This document shows positions 44,032-52,383 of a stretch of DNA of 64,000 bases, piece by piece. Made by a program: the position numbers and the translations under genes. Origin of the DNA: Phycisphaerae bacterium (GTDB lineage Bacteria > Planctomycetota > Phycisphaerae > Phycisphaerales > UBA1924); assembly GCA_030432905.1 (NCBI GenBank), contig JAUILU010000001.1, forward strand, positions 248,001 through 312,000. Direction: 5' to 3'. The notes under the pieces are model-generated. The model had not been told where the DNA came from, searched no databases, and was given only the letters and a program-made list of their open reading frames with translations. The first letter of the stretch is position 1. Each line of letters opens with the position of its first letter.

Positions 44032-44844
44032 TTAGTCGTCGTCCTTAAACTGGCTCGAGTACGCGATGCCGATCATCATCGTCGGCGGCAGGATCATTGC
44101 CCCCGCCTCGCCCGCGACTTCGTCGAGATTCCGTAGGTCACCCGCTTCGATCTTCGCCTTGAGATCGACCGCGGCGTTCTCCCATGATCGCATCAGGTAA
44201 CCCGCGATCAGCCACTGCTCATCGGTCCGGGGCCGATACTTCGTGATGACAGGCAAGTCCATCGGGATCTCGATGTACCACTTGTCATCGATGTCTCTGC
44301 GAAGTTTGATTCCGAAGGGTGGTAGCAAGGGTTTGCCGTCCCACATGAGACCCGCGTAGTCCTCGGTCAGTTCCATCGCGGTCAGCCGCTCGCTGGCCTG
44401 CTCGAATGATGAATACGGGTTCGACAGAAGCTGTCTGAACGCTGAGTTGAACGCATCACCCGGATTGCCCTGCGAACGCTGACGCCGAGACTGCATCGCG
44501 CCCTGAGTCAGCCTCCCGAGAATCGAAGTTGCCTGCCCGTTCGCCGCGGCTTCCTCTGCCTGCTTCTGAAAATCCGCGACCTCCTCCGGGTAGACCTCAT
44601 TGATCGTCTGGGCGAGCTCAGCCAGCCGACCGGCCATCCGTCCGAATCTGCGGAGGGCCAGCCGCATGTTCTCGTCTTCGCAGTAGAACAGCTCGTGAAG
44701 TCGGCGTGCGTTACCGTCTTTGACCATGTCCTCAAGGCTCTGAATTAGCTCCTCGGGCGTCCCCTGGGCGTACTGCTTGGGTTGGCGGCGACACCCCGGC
44801 ACAACAAACGCGAACACAAGAAAGACAAGCAGCAAACGCCTCAT
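44032..44844 (-). CDS. Lipoprotein of unknown function
   Basis: A 270-residue predicted lipoprotein: RRLLLVFLVFAFVVPGC ends in a lipobox (PGC). The mature part is helical and has an acidic region (VYPEEVADFQKQAEEAAANG) and a later beta-like part (GKPLLPPFGIKLRRDIDDKW). No family is recognised. The ATG at 44844 is chosen because the signal peptide begins there; a TATCCT box lies six bases upstream without a ribosome site. It is divergent from thiS, whose start is 76 bases away. Function unknown; membrane-anchored in the periplasm. Confidence 0.72.
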   Translation of the reverse strand: MRRLLLVFLVFAFVVPGCRRQPKQYAQGTPEELIQSLEDMVKDGNARRLHELFYCEDENMRLALRRFGRMAGRLAELAQTINEVYPEEVADFQKQAEEAAANGQATSILGRLTQGAMQSRRQRSQGNPGDAFNSAFRQLLSNPYSSFEQASERLTAMELTEDYAGLMWDGKPLLPPFGIKLRRDIDDKWYIEIPMDLPVITKYRPRTDEQWLIAGYLMRSWENAAVDLKAKIEAGDLRNLDEVAGEAGAMILPPTMMIGIAYSSQFKDDD

Positions 44845-44850
44845 ACACAC

Positions 44851-44856
44851 AGGATA
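44851..44856 (-). promoter_or_regulatory. Putative -10 box of leaderless lipoprotein gene
   Basis: TATCCT on the minus strand ends six bases before the ATG at 44844, with no ribosome site. Confidence 0.4.
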
Positions 44857-44909
44857 CAGCCAAACAACCGACAGGTCGTGCTTCAACCCACGAACCCGAA
44901 TTCCGGGCA

Positions 44910-44915
44910 TACGAT
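44910..44915 (+). promoter_or_regulatory. Putative -10 box of leaderless thiS
   Basis: TACGAT ends five bases before the thiS ATG at 44921; the gap GGCCT is not a ribosome site. No TPP riboswitch is visible in the short interval to the divergent gene. Confidence 0.4.
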
Positions 44916-44920
44916 GGCCT

Positions 44921-45121
44921 ATGCAGATCGTCCTGAACGGAAATGACCACGAAACCAAGCCCGATTCGTCCGTGGCTGACCTCATCGAGGAACTCGGCCT
45001 GGCAGATCAGGCCTGCGCTGTCGAAGTCAACAACGCCTTGGTCACCAAGGCCAAGCACCAATCCCACACACTTGCCGAGGGCGACAAGGTCGAACTCGTC
45101 ACCCTCGTCGGAGGCGGCTAA
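44921..45121 (+). CDS. thiS: Thiamine biosynthesis sulfur carrier ThiS
   Basis: A 66-residue ubiquitin-like sulfur carrier. It starts [11 protein letters not shown], has the beta-grasp pattern ([20 protein letters not shown]) and ends in the required Gly-Gly tail (LVTLVGGG), on which a thiocarboxylate is formed for thiazole synthesis. It lies two bases before thiG, its partner. The start is fixed by family length. No ribosome site is seen before the ATG. Confidence 0.93.
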   Translation: MQIVLNGNDHETKPDSSVADLIEELGLADQACAVEVNNALVTKAKHQSHTLAEGDKVELVTLVGGG

Positions 45122-45123
45122 CC

Positions 45124-45978
45124 ATGCCAGACACACTCAGCACTTCCACGGCCACCTCAGCCAAGCCGCTCGTCATCGGCGACCGATCCTTTGACAGCCG
45201 GCTCATCGTTGGCACAGGCAAGTATGCGACGATGGACCTAATGAAAGACGCGCTCGACGCGTCGGGCACGCAGGTCGTCACGGTAGCGGTCCGCCGAGAA
45301 AGACTCTACAACGAACAGGGCCAGAGCCTGCTCGAGTTCCTCAATCTCGATCGGTACACCGTGCTCCCGAACACAGCGGGCTGTTTCAACGCAGAAGATG
45401 CCGTCCGCGTGGCGCGCCTTGGCCGAGAACTTCTCGAACAGCTCGGCAACCCCGGCGCTTCGTGGGTCAAGCTCGAAGTGCTCGGCGACAAGAAGACGCT
45501 CCTACCCGACCCAGTCGGCACGCTCGAAGCCACGCGCGAGCTTGTCAAAGACGGCTTCAGCGTGATGTGCTACTCGTCCGACGACCCGATCAGCGCGATG
45601 CGCATCAAAGACGCCGGCGCGACGAGTGTGATGCCCGCGGGCAGCCCGATCGGCTCGGGGCAGGGCATCCTCAACGAGAACAACATCGTGCTCTGTCTCG
45701 AACTACTCAAGCATGGCGACCCGGACTACCCGGTCATCGTCGACGCGGGCGTCGGCCAAGCAAGCGACGTCGCAAGAGCCATGGAGCTTGGCGCCGACGG
45801 CGTGCTGCTCAACACAGCAGTCGCCCACGCCAAAGACCCCGTCCAGATGGCCCACGCGATGCGCCACGCCACCATCGCAGGCCAGCAGAGCTACCTCGCG
45901 GGCAGGATCGACAAAAAGCTCTACGCGACAGCCAGCAGCCCTATGGAGGGGGCGATCAGCTATATTCCGGGGGAATGA
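45124..45978 (+). CDS. thiG: Thiazole synthase ThiG
   Basis: A 284-residue TIM-barrel enzyme that assembles the thiazole phosphate of thiamine from deoxyxylulose phosphate, dehydroglycine and ThiS-thiocarboxylate. Family motifs include [12 protein letters not shown], a Schiff-base Lys in [29 protein letters not shown] and [21 protein letters not shown], ending with a phosphate-binding [10 protein letters not shown] loop. It lies two bases after thiS. An interrupted zinc-ribbon gene overlaps its stop by four bases. ThiH/ThiO and other thi genes are not in the window. Confidence 0.95.
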   Translation: MPDTLSTSTATSAKPLVIGDRSFDSRLIVGTGKYATMDLMKDALDASGTQVVTVAVRRERLYNEQGQSLLEFLNLDRYTVLPNTAGCFNAEDAVRVARLGRELLEQLGNPGASWVKLEVLGDKKTLLPDPVGTLEATRELVKDGFSVMCYSSDDPISAMRIKDAGATSVMPAGSPIGSGQGILNENNIVLCLELLKHGDPDYPVIVDAGVGQASDVARAMELGADGVLLNTAVAHAKDPVQMAHAMRHATIAGQQSYLAGRIDKKLYATASSPMEGAISYIPGE

Positions 45979-46490
45979 CCAACTCACTCATACTTCCAGA
46001 CCACCGTGGCGTGCCACGAGTACGAGTGACAGATGTCGAACTTGTCGAGCATGGTATTAAGCCAGACTCGATCGGTTTACCATCGGAACACGGACTTGAA
46101 CCCAAATCAAAGTGGTGGCACCAAAGGCGGTACCACTGGACAGAGTTACTCAATCTACTTTACTTCTTGCCAGTGTTTTTGTGCGCCAACTGGATCACAT
46201 CACAGCCATAATCGGCATGGCCATGGATTGCTACATTCGCCGCTTGGTATCTTGGTGGATATAAAAGAAACTTCGCTAAACGTATCTGGGATAAATCCGT
46301 TGCGGCGCAATACGAAAGTATTCTATTGTCAATTCGGCTCTGCGTGTCTTGTGCTTACGCTCTCGACGGCCTGCATGGCGAACCAGACGGCTGCACGGTC
46401 TGCCCCGAATGCGGCGCAGCGTGGAAACTCCCACAGCAGCTACAAGACGAGCCCCCTGCCGATGCAAGGGGCTCGCAAGAAGTTGACTAG
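45975..46490 (+). pseudogene. Zinc-ribbon membrane protein interrupted by an in-frame TAA
   Basis: An ATG at 45975 overlaps the thiG stop (ATGA) and reads 78 codons, ending 'FLPVFLCANWITSQP' in a hydrophobic segment, then TAA at 46209-46211. The same frame continues without interruption for another 92 codons to a TAG at 46488: a second hydrophobic segment (WIATFAAWYLGGY) and a zinc ribbon (CVSCAYALDGL...CPECGAAWKL), the signature of the other zinc-ribbon proteins in this window. The downstream half has no convincing start of its own. Most simply this is one gene with a nonsense mutation; readthrough, a split pair of small proteins, or a sequence error are alternatives. Confidence 0.65.
46449..46474. 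repeat. GC-rich inverted repeat at the end of the interrupted gene
   Basis: An 11-base stem with one mismatch (GAGCCCC... / ...GGGGCTC) and a CGAT loop lies between two convergent genes. Position fits a bidirectional transcription barrier, but no T tract follows in either direction. Confidence 0.4.
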
Positions 46491-46873
46491 TCCGCCGGTG
46501 CGGGGTGTGTTGAAGTACACTCGGCCGGGTCTTGCGGAACGTTTGCTTGCTTTGCAAACGCTTCGAACACCGTCTTAGCGAACGGCGCAGGGACCAGGCC
46601 TAGCCGTGACCTGCGAAGATCGAGCACGTGCGACCTGCGGTTCGGACGCCTGACAAAGACAAGCGGCACAGCAACCGCCTCGATCCTCATGATCCGCGGC
46701 CCCGAATCAGGCATCGACTCGATGCTTCTCCTCAGCGGGCCATCGCTAAATCCAATACCGAAGACCGCGCAGTAGTTGATGTACTCGGTCACACGCCGAA
46801 GCTCGACGACGTACATACCTGCCGAGACATCCTCGGGAGCCACCGCCCGGACGATCGAAATCTCCTTGTCCAT
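46487..46873 (-). CDS. Conserved-looking small protein of unknown function
   Basis: A 128-residue protein with a mixed, ordered composition and no signal or membrane segment. The start MDKEISIVRAVAPEDVSAGM and the following VYVVELRR pattern suggest a beta-barrel domain; a basic stretch (VRRPNRRSHVLDLRRSR) and an amphipathic helix (APFAKTVFEAFAKQ) follow, and the tail is Pro/Thr rich. The start has a strong GGAGGA site seven bases before the ATG at 46873. Its TAG stop shares the palindrome CTAG with the stop of the convergent interrupted gene. I do not recognise the family. Confidence 0.7.
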   Translation of the reverse strand: MDKEISIVRAVAPEDVSAGMYVVELRRVTEYINYCAVFGIGFSDGPLRRSIESMPDSGPRIMRIEAVAVPLVFVRRPNRRSHVLDLRRSRLGLVPAPFAKTVFEAFAKQANVPQDPAECTSTHPAPAD

Positions 46874-47173
46874 ATGAGTATCCTCCGGTCACCGTGGACC
46901 GGCTGGGAACGCGCACATCGCGCGAGCGTTCGTGAAAGAGTTACTGTTACATGAAAGGTGTGGTCAGCTCAACAACGTCACGCAACGGCGATCAGTTGGG
47001 CCGATTGTTTGCATGCCGCAACTGCCCGGATCTTTGTCCGAAGAGGCGTTGGGCCGAACTGGTACTTGTCAGTGCAAACATGATTCAACTCTGAGCGGTG
47101 ACTTTCGCACACTCGGTGCCTCTGGTCAACCTTGCACACGAAGAAATATTGCACAGACCGGAATATTTCTGTT
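46874..47173. other. Intergenic region, no gene recognised
   Basis: About 300 bases between the small unknown gene and the cinA stop. A plus-strand frame at 46932-47177 exists but has a composition unlike real genes here and no ribosome site. Lower GC than the surroundings; no clear hairpin with a T tract was found. Confidence 0.4.
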
Positions 47174-48457
47174 CTAGTCCGCAGATTCCCAGAACAGCTC
47201 AATCCTTGGTTTCCCAGCGAGCATGCCCCAGAGCATTGCGAGCGCCATGGTCGCGGATCGGCTTCTGATCAACGAACGATCACCTGCGAACATGAACCGC
47301 CGGACGTCTTCTTTGCCATCCGGGCCGACGAGTCCGATCCAGACTGTGCCTACCGGCTTCTCTTCGGTACCGCCGCCGGGCCCTGCGATCCCGGTCACCG
47401 ACACCGAGTAGTCTGCGCCGGATCGCTCTTGGCCACCGAGCGCCATCTCAAGACACACCTCCCTGCTGACCGCGCCGTGCTCGTTGAGTGAATGCTGACT
47501 GACGCCCACCTGCTCGATTTTCATCTGGTTCGTATACGTCACAAAGCCACCGACGTATGCAGCGGACGAGCCCGGGATGTCGGTAATTTCCTGGCCGATC
47601 ATGCCGCCGGTGCAGGATTCAACCGTTGCGAGTGTCTTGTCCTGTTCGATCATTAGCTCGACCACAGTCTTGGCCAATGATTGGTCTTGGTTTGCGAAGA
47701 CGTGCTCGCCGATGATGCGACGGACCTCGGCCTCGGTTTCGTCTAGAAGCCGTTGGCCCTCTGTTTCGTCGCTGCCCTCGTAGCGCATCCGCACCGAAAC
47801 GACACTTGAAGAGGCAGTCGTCCCGACGAGCGGGTTGCGATCCCGGCTCATCAGATCGCCGAGCAGGTCGGCGACTGTGCTTTCGCCAACACCAACCGTC
47901 GGCAGGACGCGCGTGAGGACCAGTCTCTCCGGGCGTAGTTTTGGCAGGAGGTGGTTCTCAAACATCGGCCTGTTCTCTCGGGGCGGGCCGGGCAGGCAGT
48001 ACACGTCCGAGCTACCGATGGTTGCGTGCAGACCTGGCGCTGTGCCCATCGGGTTGGGCAAGCACTGAGCATTCACTGGCCGGAGCGCCTGAACCTTGTT
48101 CGCCTCCGCCATCGTCCTGCCTGCACGCTCGAATCTCGCGATCAGAGCCGCGAGCGCCTCGGCATCCTCGACGAGTTCATTGCCCATAGCGTTGGCCAGC
48201 GCCAAACGAGTCAGATCGTCGGCGGTCGGGCCGAGCCCCCCTGTCATCACGACGAGATCGTGCGTCTTCGCGAGGTCTTTGATTCTCTCCGTTAGGTCTT
48301 CAAGCCCATCGGCGAGCGTTATGTGCACCCTGGGCACAACGCCGCGGTTTGAGAGTTGGCTCGAGAGCCACTGTGCATTGGTGTCCAGTTTCTGCCCAAG
48401 CGTCAGTTCATCGCCGATACTCAGGATCGCCGCGGTCGAGTGGGTGTGCGTTGCCAT
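47174..48457 (-). CDS. cinA: CinA-like protein (nicotinamide nucleotide amidase)
   Basis: A 427-residue two-domain protein. The N-terminal molybdopterin-binding-like (COG1058) domain has LSIGDEL-type and VVMTGGLGPTADDLTR motifs; the C-terminal CinA domain (about residues 265-420) has the amidase signature TVESCTGGMIGQEITDIPGS with the nucleophilic Ser, and TGIAGPGGGTEEKPVGTVW. It recycles NMN to nicotinic acid mononucleotide in the pyridine nucleotide cycle and hydrolyses ADP-ribose in relatives. The ATG at 48457 has TACCCT five bases upstream and no ribosome site. Pyruvate kinase lies just upstream on the same strand. Confidence 0.92.
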   Translation of the reverse strand: MATHTHSTAAILSIGDELTLGQKLDTNAQWLSSQLSNRGVVPRVHITLADGLEDLTERIKDLAKTHDLVVMTGGLGPTADDLTRLALANAMGNELVEDAEALAALIARFERAGRTMAEANKVQALRPVNAQCLPNPMGTAPGLHATIGSSDVYCLPGPPRENRPMFENHLLPKLRPERLVLTRVLPTVGVGESTVADLLGDLMSRDRNPLVGTTASSSVVSVRMRYEGSDETEGQRLLDETEAEVRRIIGEHVFANQDQSLAKTVVELMIEQDKTLATVESCTGGMIGQEITDIPGSSAAYVGGFVTYTNQMKIEQVGVSQHSLNEHGAVSREVCLEMALGGQERSGADYSVSVTGIAGPGGGTEEKPVGTVWIGLVGPDGKEDVRRFMFAGDRSLIRSRSATMALAMLWGMLAGKPRIELFWESAD

Positions 48458-48462
48458 GCACG

Positions 48463-48468
48463 AGGGTA
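48463..48468 (-). promoter_or_regulatory. Putative -10 box of leaderless cinA
   Basis: TACCCT on the minus strand ends five bases before the ATG at 48457, inside the 35-base gap to pyruvate kinase; no ribosome site is visible. Confidence 0.4.
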
Positions 48469-48492
48469 GGTCGCTCGTTCGCGAAGTCGGTG

Positions 48493-50007
48493 TTACCGGA
48501 TTACGTGCGCGACAACACTCGATGTGGACTTGGGCGATCCGAACGGCTCGCCGCCGAGAATCACGATCCGCGACCCCGGGCTTGCCCAGCCAGATTCAAC
48601 GAGATCCTTCTCGACCATTTTGACAAACTCGGAGAACCCGCCGGGAGGGTCCCTGCGGAACGGGCTGACGCCGCCGAGCAGCGCCATCCGGCGGGTGAAC
48701 CTGCTGTCCGATGAGTACGCAACGATCGGCACGTCGAAGTTGTTCTGGCTCAGAAACCGAGCGCTGGTCCCCTGCTGCGACCAGCAGACGATAAGTTCAG
48801 CGCCAAAGTCCTGCGCGATGTGCCACGCGCCGTGCGCGATTGCCGCGACTCGGTATTTCTGCTCCGCAAACAGCTTCGGCGGCGTCGCCCGGCTCGGCAG
48901 TTCGGCGAGCCTGTCCTCGGCAGCGCGGATGATCCTGGTCATTGTGTCCACCACGAGATCCGGATGGTCACCGACCGCTGTCTCGCCAGAGAGCATCACC
49001 GCGTCTGCGCCATCGAACACGGCGTTGGCAACGTCAGATGCCTCGGCTCTAGTCGGGCTGGACGCGGTGATCATCGTTTCGAGCATCTGCGTCGCAACGA
49101 TGACCGAAGTCCCGGCTCGCTTGCATGCCTCGATGATCTTCTTCTGGGAGACCGGCGTCTGGGCGATGTCCATCTCGACACCGAGATCGCCGCGCGCGAC
49201 CATGATCACGTCCGCCGCCTCCGCGATCTCTTGGATATTGGCAACCGCCTGGGGCTTCTCGATCTTGGCAATGATCGGGATACGCGAGCCGTGCTGCTCG
49301 GCGGCATCACGATCAACGGCGCAAATACCTTCGAGCCTCTGACGCAACCCAATAATCTCGTCGGCTCTTCGGACGAACGACATGGCAAAGAAATCGAACC
49401 CGTTTGCGACCGCCCACTGGCAGATCTCCCAGTCGTGCTCACCGACTGCTGGCGCCGTGAGGTTGGTCTCGGGCAGGTTAATTCCCTTGCCGGACGAGAT
49501 CACCCCGCCGACGGTGACGGTGCACCGAACCTGTCCAGTTTCCTTTGCGGTGACCAGCATTCGGACGGCGCCGTCGTTGAGCAGCACGCGCTGTCCGACA
49601 TCGACCTCGTCGGTCAGTTGCGGGTACGTCGTCGGAAAGTATGCGACCGGCTTGCCGTTCTCTTCGGTCAGTTTGGCGATTTCGATGTCGTTGGTGAACA
49701 CGACCTCTTGGCCGACCAAGAGATCAAAGCCGCCGTCGGGCACTTTGCCGCAGCGGATCTTCGGGCCGGGCAGGTCTGCCATGACCGCGATGGGTCTGTC
49801 CATGTCCTCGGCGACCTCGCGGACAACTTTCAGACGGGCGGCGTGCTCGTCGAATGTGCCGTGCGAGAAATTGAAACGAAAGACACGAACACCAAGCGTG
49901 ATCAGACGGCGGACCATCTCCGGCGAGTCAGAACTCGGTCCGATGGTGGCAACGATCCGAGCGACCGTCGGAAATCGCGTCTGCGTGCATTCTGCCGCTG
50001 GTGTCAT
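48493..50007 (-). CDS. pyk: Pyruvate kinase
   Basis: A 504-residue pyruvate kinase that makes pyruvate and ATP from phosphoenolpyruvate and ADP. The order of domains is standard: RIVATIGPSSDSPEM, FRFNFSHGTFDEH, ADLPGPKIRCG (metal site), the B domain, IAKIEKPQAVANIQEI, MVARGDLGVEMDI and the signature ATQMLETMITASSPTRAEASD, then the C domain. The ATG at 50007 shares one base with the stop of the solute-binding protein gene, so translation is coupled to it; the open frame back to 50115 lies inside that gene. Confidence 0.96.
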   Translation of the reverse strand: MTPAAECTQTRFPTVARIVATIGPSSDSPEMVRRLITLGVRVFRFNFSHGTFDEHAARLKVVREVAEDMDRPIAVMADLPGPKIRCGKVPDGGFDLLVGQEVVFTNDIEIAKLTEENGKPVAYFPTTYPQLTDEVDVGQRVLLNDGAVRMLVTAKETGQVRCTVTVGGVISSGKGINLPETNLTAPAVGEHDWEICQWAVANGFDFFAMSFVRRADEIIGLRQRLEGICAVDRDAAEQHGSRIPIIAKIEKPQAVANIQEIAEAADVIMVARGDLGVEMDIAQTPVSQKKIIEACKRAGTSVIVATQMLETMITASSPTRAEASDVANAVFDGADAVMLSGETAVGDHPDLVVDTMTRIIRAAEDRLAELPSRATPPKLFAEQKYRVAAIAHGAWHIAQDFGAELIVCWSQQGTSARFLSQNNFDVPIVAYSSDSRFTRRMALLGGVSPFRRDPPGGFSEFVKMVEKDLVESGWASPGSRIVILGGEPFGSPKSTSSVVAHVIR

Positions 50008-51602
50008 CACTGGGTTCCCGCCGGTTCCAAAGCCCTGGTCTTGGCAAGCCTGGCGACCTGCGCATACTGCTCTTGGAAGAATTCGACATATCGAATCTGG
50101 GACTTGACGGCCCAATCGGGATGGTCAGGGTCACGCCAAGAGTTGCGGATCGCGCGGTAGTTCTCGGGCGTGAATTCGAGCAGTTCGCCCGACTCACCGG
50201 CCTCATCCGGGGGCATCTGGTGGATCGGCATCGCGTAGAAGATCGACTCCATTTCGGCGAGGACCTCTGACGGGAAAGACTCGTCAGCACGAGCCTCATT
50301 GAGCGCCTTCCAGGCGGCCTTGAGTTCTACGTCTGTGTCGATACCGAACGCGCCCATCATCGGCCCGATCGAGCTACGCCAGCCGGCCGGCCTGTCGCTG
50401 CCCGCGATCAGGTACGGGTTCACGCGGTCCATAAAGTGATCGAAGTGCTTTTCATACATGACCCGGCGTACAGGGAGCCTGCGGAGCGCGTAGACCGCGG
50501 GGCCCATCTCGTCGCCGTTGTCATCGAGCACATGGGCTTCCTTAGGTGTGGATTCGATGGGCTCGAAGTTCCAGACCGACTGCCCGCGCTCGGTCAGCAC
50601 GTACTCGATAAATCGCCGGGCGAGTTCGGGCTGTGGCCCACCACGAAGGACCGAGATCGGGTCCGGGTCGATGTACACACTGCCCGCCGGATCGACGTAC
50701 CCGACGCGTCCCGTTGAGGGGTCTGCGCCAGGCTTGAGGACTGACTGAGCCTGACCTCGGCCGTAGAAATCGATCGCCAATCCAGCGGCAGCCTCGCCCG
50801 TCGAAACGTCGATCGGGGGCTTGCTCGATGAGCCGCTGAAGTACCGAGAGTTTGCGGAGATATCACGAAGCAGCTTCCAGCCCACGTCCCAGCCCTCGTG
50901 ACTCAGGATGTAGTCGAGCGTCGTGGTGATCGACCCCGAAAGCCTCGGGTCGGCCATCGCGATCCAGCCCATGAGCTTCGGGTCGGTCAGATCATGGAAC
51001 GATTTCGGCTCTGGGAGTTCGAGCCGGTCGTACACCTCGCGGTTGTAGACGATCCCGAAGCTCGAGAGTGCTGTTGCCATCCAGTGCTGATCTGGCTCAT
51101 AGAGCCTCTGGGCACCGATCGCGTTCGGACCGAACCACTCTTCGACTTGTTCTGCTGAGAAACCCGCTGGTTCTGACATAGAGAGCGTGACAACTTGGCC
51201 GTTGTCTGAGACCTCGCACTCAGTCATGAGTCTGCCGTGGTCGTATGAGCCGCCGCCAAACATGAGGTCGATCGGAATCGTGCCCGGCTCGCACTCGAAG
51301 GTCTCACGGTCGATCTCGCCCCGGTTCCACGCGGAGGTGTACTGGGCGTTGAGCTGCTTGATGATCTCGCTCGTGCCACCGGGTGTTATGAATTGGACCC
51401 GGACCGGCTCGCCGTACTTCTCTTCGTGCCATCTGCGGAAGCCGAGGCCGAACTCCTCGCGCAGCTGGGCGAGGTGCGGCGTGATGATGATGAGCTGGCG
51501 GGTGTCCGACGCACCCTCCGAGCGGTCGGCAGGACGCAGCAGCAGCGGGACAGCCACCAGGCTGACAAATATGACGGCGAATGCGATTCGTGCGATAGGC
51601 AT
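50007..51602 (-). CDS. Extracellular solute-binding protein (family 1 type)
   Basis: A 531-residue periplasmic binding protein. The N-terminal hydrophobic signal/anchor (ARIAFAVIFVSLVAVPLLL) is followed by a type II periplasmic-binding fold: IIITPHLAQLREEFGLGFRRW, VQFITPGGTSEIIKQL, 'ALSSFGIVYNREVYDRL', MGWIAMADPRLSGS, and ERGQSVWNFEPI, similar to iron(III)- or polyamine-type binding proteins. Its C-terminal ~150 residues extend beyond the usual fold. No ABC permease or ATPase is adjacent; instead pyruvate kinase is coupled to its stop. The ATG at 51602 is chosen by the signal; TAGACT lies seven bases upstream without a ribosome site. Confidence 0.82.
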   Translation of the reverse strand: MPIARIAFAVIFVSLVAVPLLLRPADRSEGASDTRQLIIITPHLAQLREEFGLGFRRWHEEKYGEPVRVQFITPGGTSEIIKQLNAQYTSAWNRGEIDRETFECEPGTIPIDLMFGGGSYDHGRLMTECEVSDNGQVVTLSMSEPAGFSAEQVEEWFGPNAIGAQRLYEPDQHWMATALSSFGIVYNREVYDRLELPEPKSFHDLTDPKLMGWIAMADPRLSGSITTTLDYILSHEGWDVGWKLLRDISANSRYFSGSSSKPPIDVSTGEAAAGLAIDFYGRGQAQSVLKPGADPSTGRVGYVDPAGSVYIDPDPISVLRGGPQPELARRFIEYVLTERGQSVWNFEPIESTPKEAHVLDDNGDEMGPAVYALRRLPVRRVMYEKHFDHFMDRVNPYLIAGSDRPAGWRSSIGPMMGAFGIDTDVELKAAWKALNEARADESFPSEVLAEMESIFYAMPIHQMPPDEAGESGELLEFTPENYRAIRNSWRDPDHPDWAVKSQIRYVEFFQEQYAQVARLAKTRALEPAGTQ

Positions 51603-51609
51603 GGGCGGC

Positions 51610-51615
51610 AGTCTA
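51610..51615 (-). promoter_or_regulatory. Putative -10 box of leaderless binding-protein gene
   Basis: TAGACT on the minus strand ends seven bases before the ATG at 51602; the divergent SDR gene starts 53 bases away and uses a normal ribosome site. Confidence 0.45.
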
Positions 51616-51655
51616 TCGTCCCTAAACCCTGTCCATCTTCCCAAGGAGGCCCAAA

Positions 51656-52360
51656 GTGAACGCCCTGCCCGTCGCACTCGTCACCGGAGCCAGCTCAGGC
51701 ATCGGACTCGCCACCGCCAAACTCCTGTCCGAACAGGGCTACCACGTCGTTCTCGCGGCCAGATCAACCGAAAAACTCGAAGCCGCATCGAACAGCATCT
51801 CTGGAGAAACGACCGTCGCTCCGCTAGACGTAGCCGACCAGACACAGTGCCGGGCGCTCATCGACAGGGTCGCAGACGAACTGGGCAGGCTCGACGTGCT
51901 CGTTAACAACGCTGGCTACGCCCCGCTGCTCCCGATCGACCGGACCGACGACGCGACCATCGAGCAGGCCTACCGCGTCAACGCAATCGGCCCCGCCTCG
52001 CTAATCGCCCACGCTTGGCCGATCTTCCGCACACAGAACTCCGGCTGCATCGTCAACATCTCGACCATGGGCACCGACAACCCGTTCCCGGGTTTCTTCG
52101 CTTACGCATCTTCAAAGGCCTCGGTGAACCTGCTGGCCCGAAGCTGCGCCAAAGAGGGCGCCGAGCACAACATCCGTGCATTCGCCATCGCCCCGGGAGC
52201 CGTCGAAACACCGATGCTGCGAGCTCTGTTTGATACAGAGCAACTGCCCAAGGAAGCCTGCCTCGCTCCTGAAGACATAGCCGAGGTTGTCGTCGCGTGC
52301 ATCGCGGGCGAGATGGACGAGAAGAACGGCGAGGTGATCTGGGTGTCGAGCGCAGAGTGA
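51656..52360 (+). CDS. Short-chain dehydrogenase/reductase
   Basis: A 234-residue classical SDR. NAD(P) binding is marked by LVTGASSGIGLATAKLL near the N-terminus, with an Arg after the second strand (LAARST) hinting at NADPH use. NNAG is present (VLVNNAGYAPL), the catalytic Ser lies in IVNISTMG and the Tyr-Lys pair in AYASSKAS. Substrate unknown. The start is a GTG at 51656 preceded by AAGGAGG, a strong ribosome site in contrast to the divergent neighbour. Convergent with the zinc-ribbon gene downstream. Confidence 0.9.
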   Translation: MNALPVALVTGASSGIGLATAKLLSEQGYHVVLAARSTEKLEAASNSISGETTVAPLDVADQTQCRALIDRVADELGRLDVLVNNAGYAPLLPIDRTDDATIEQAYRVNAIGPASLIAHAWPIFRTQNSGCIVNISTMGTDNPFPGFFAYASSKASVNLLARSCAKEGAEHNIRAFAIAPGAVETPMLRALFDTEQLPKEACLAPEDIAEVVVACIAGEMDEKNGEVIWVSSAE

Positions 52361-52383
52361 ACCTCGGAGATGCCCTGCTGCGG

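Noticed and set aside
44857-44920. TPP riboswitch upstream of thiS
   Set aside because: The interval to the divergent gene is only 76 bases and has no thi-box-like sequence; a leaderless start leaves no room for one.
46033-46578. 181-residue plus-strand frame across the interrupted zinc-ribbon gene
   Set aside because: Composition is unlike a protein and it runs out of frame with the CPECG ribbon, which is read in the frame starting at 45975.
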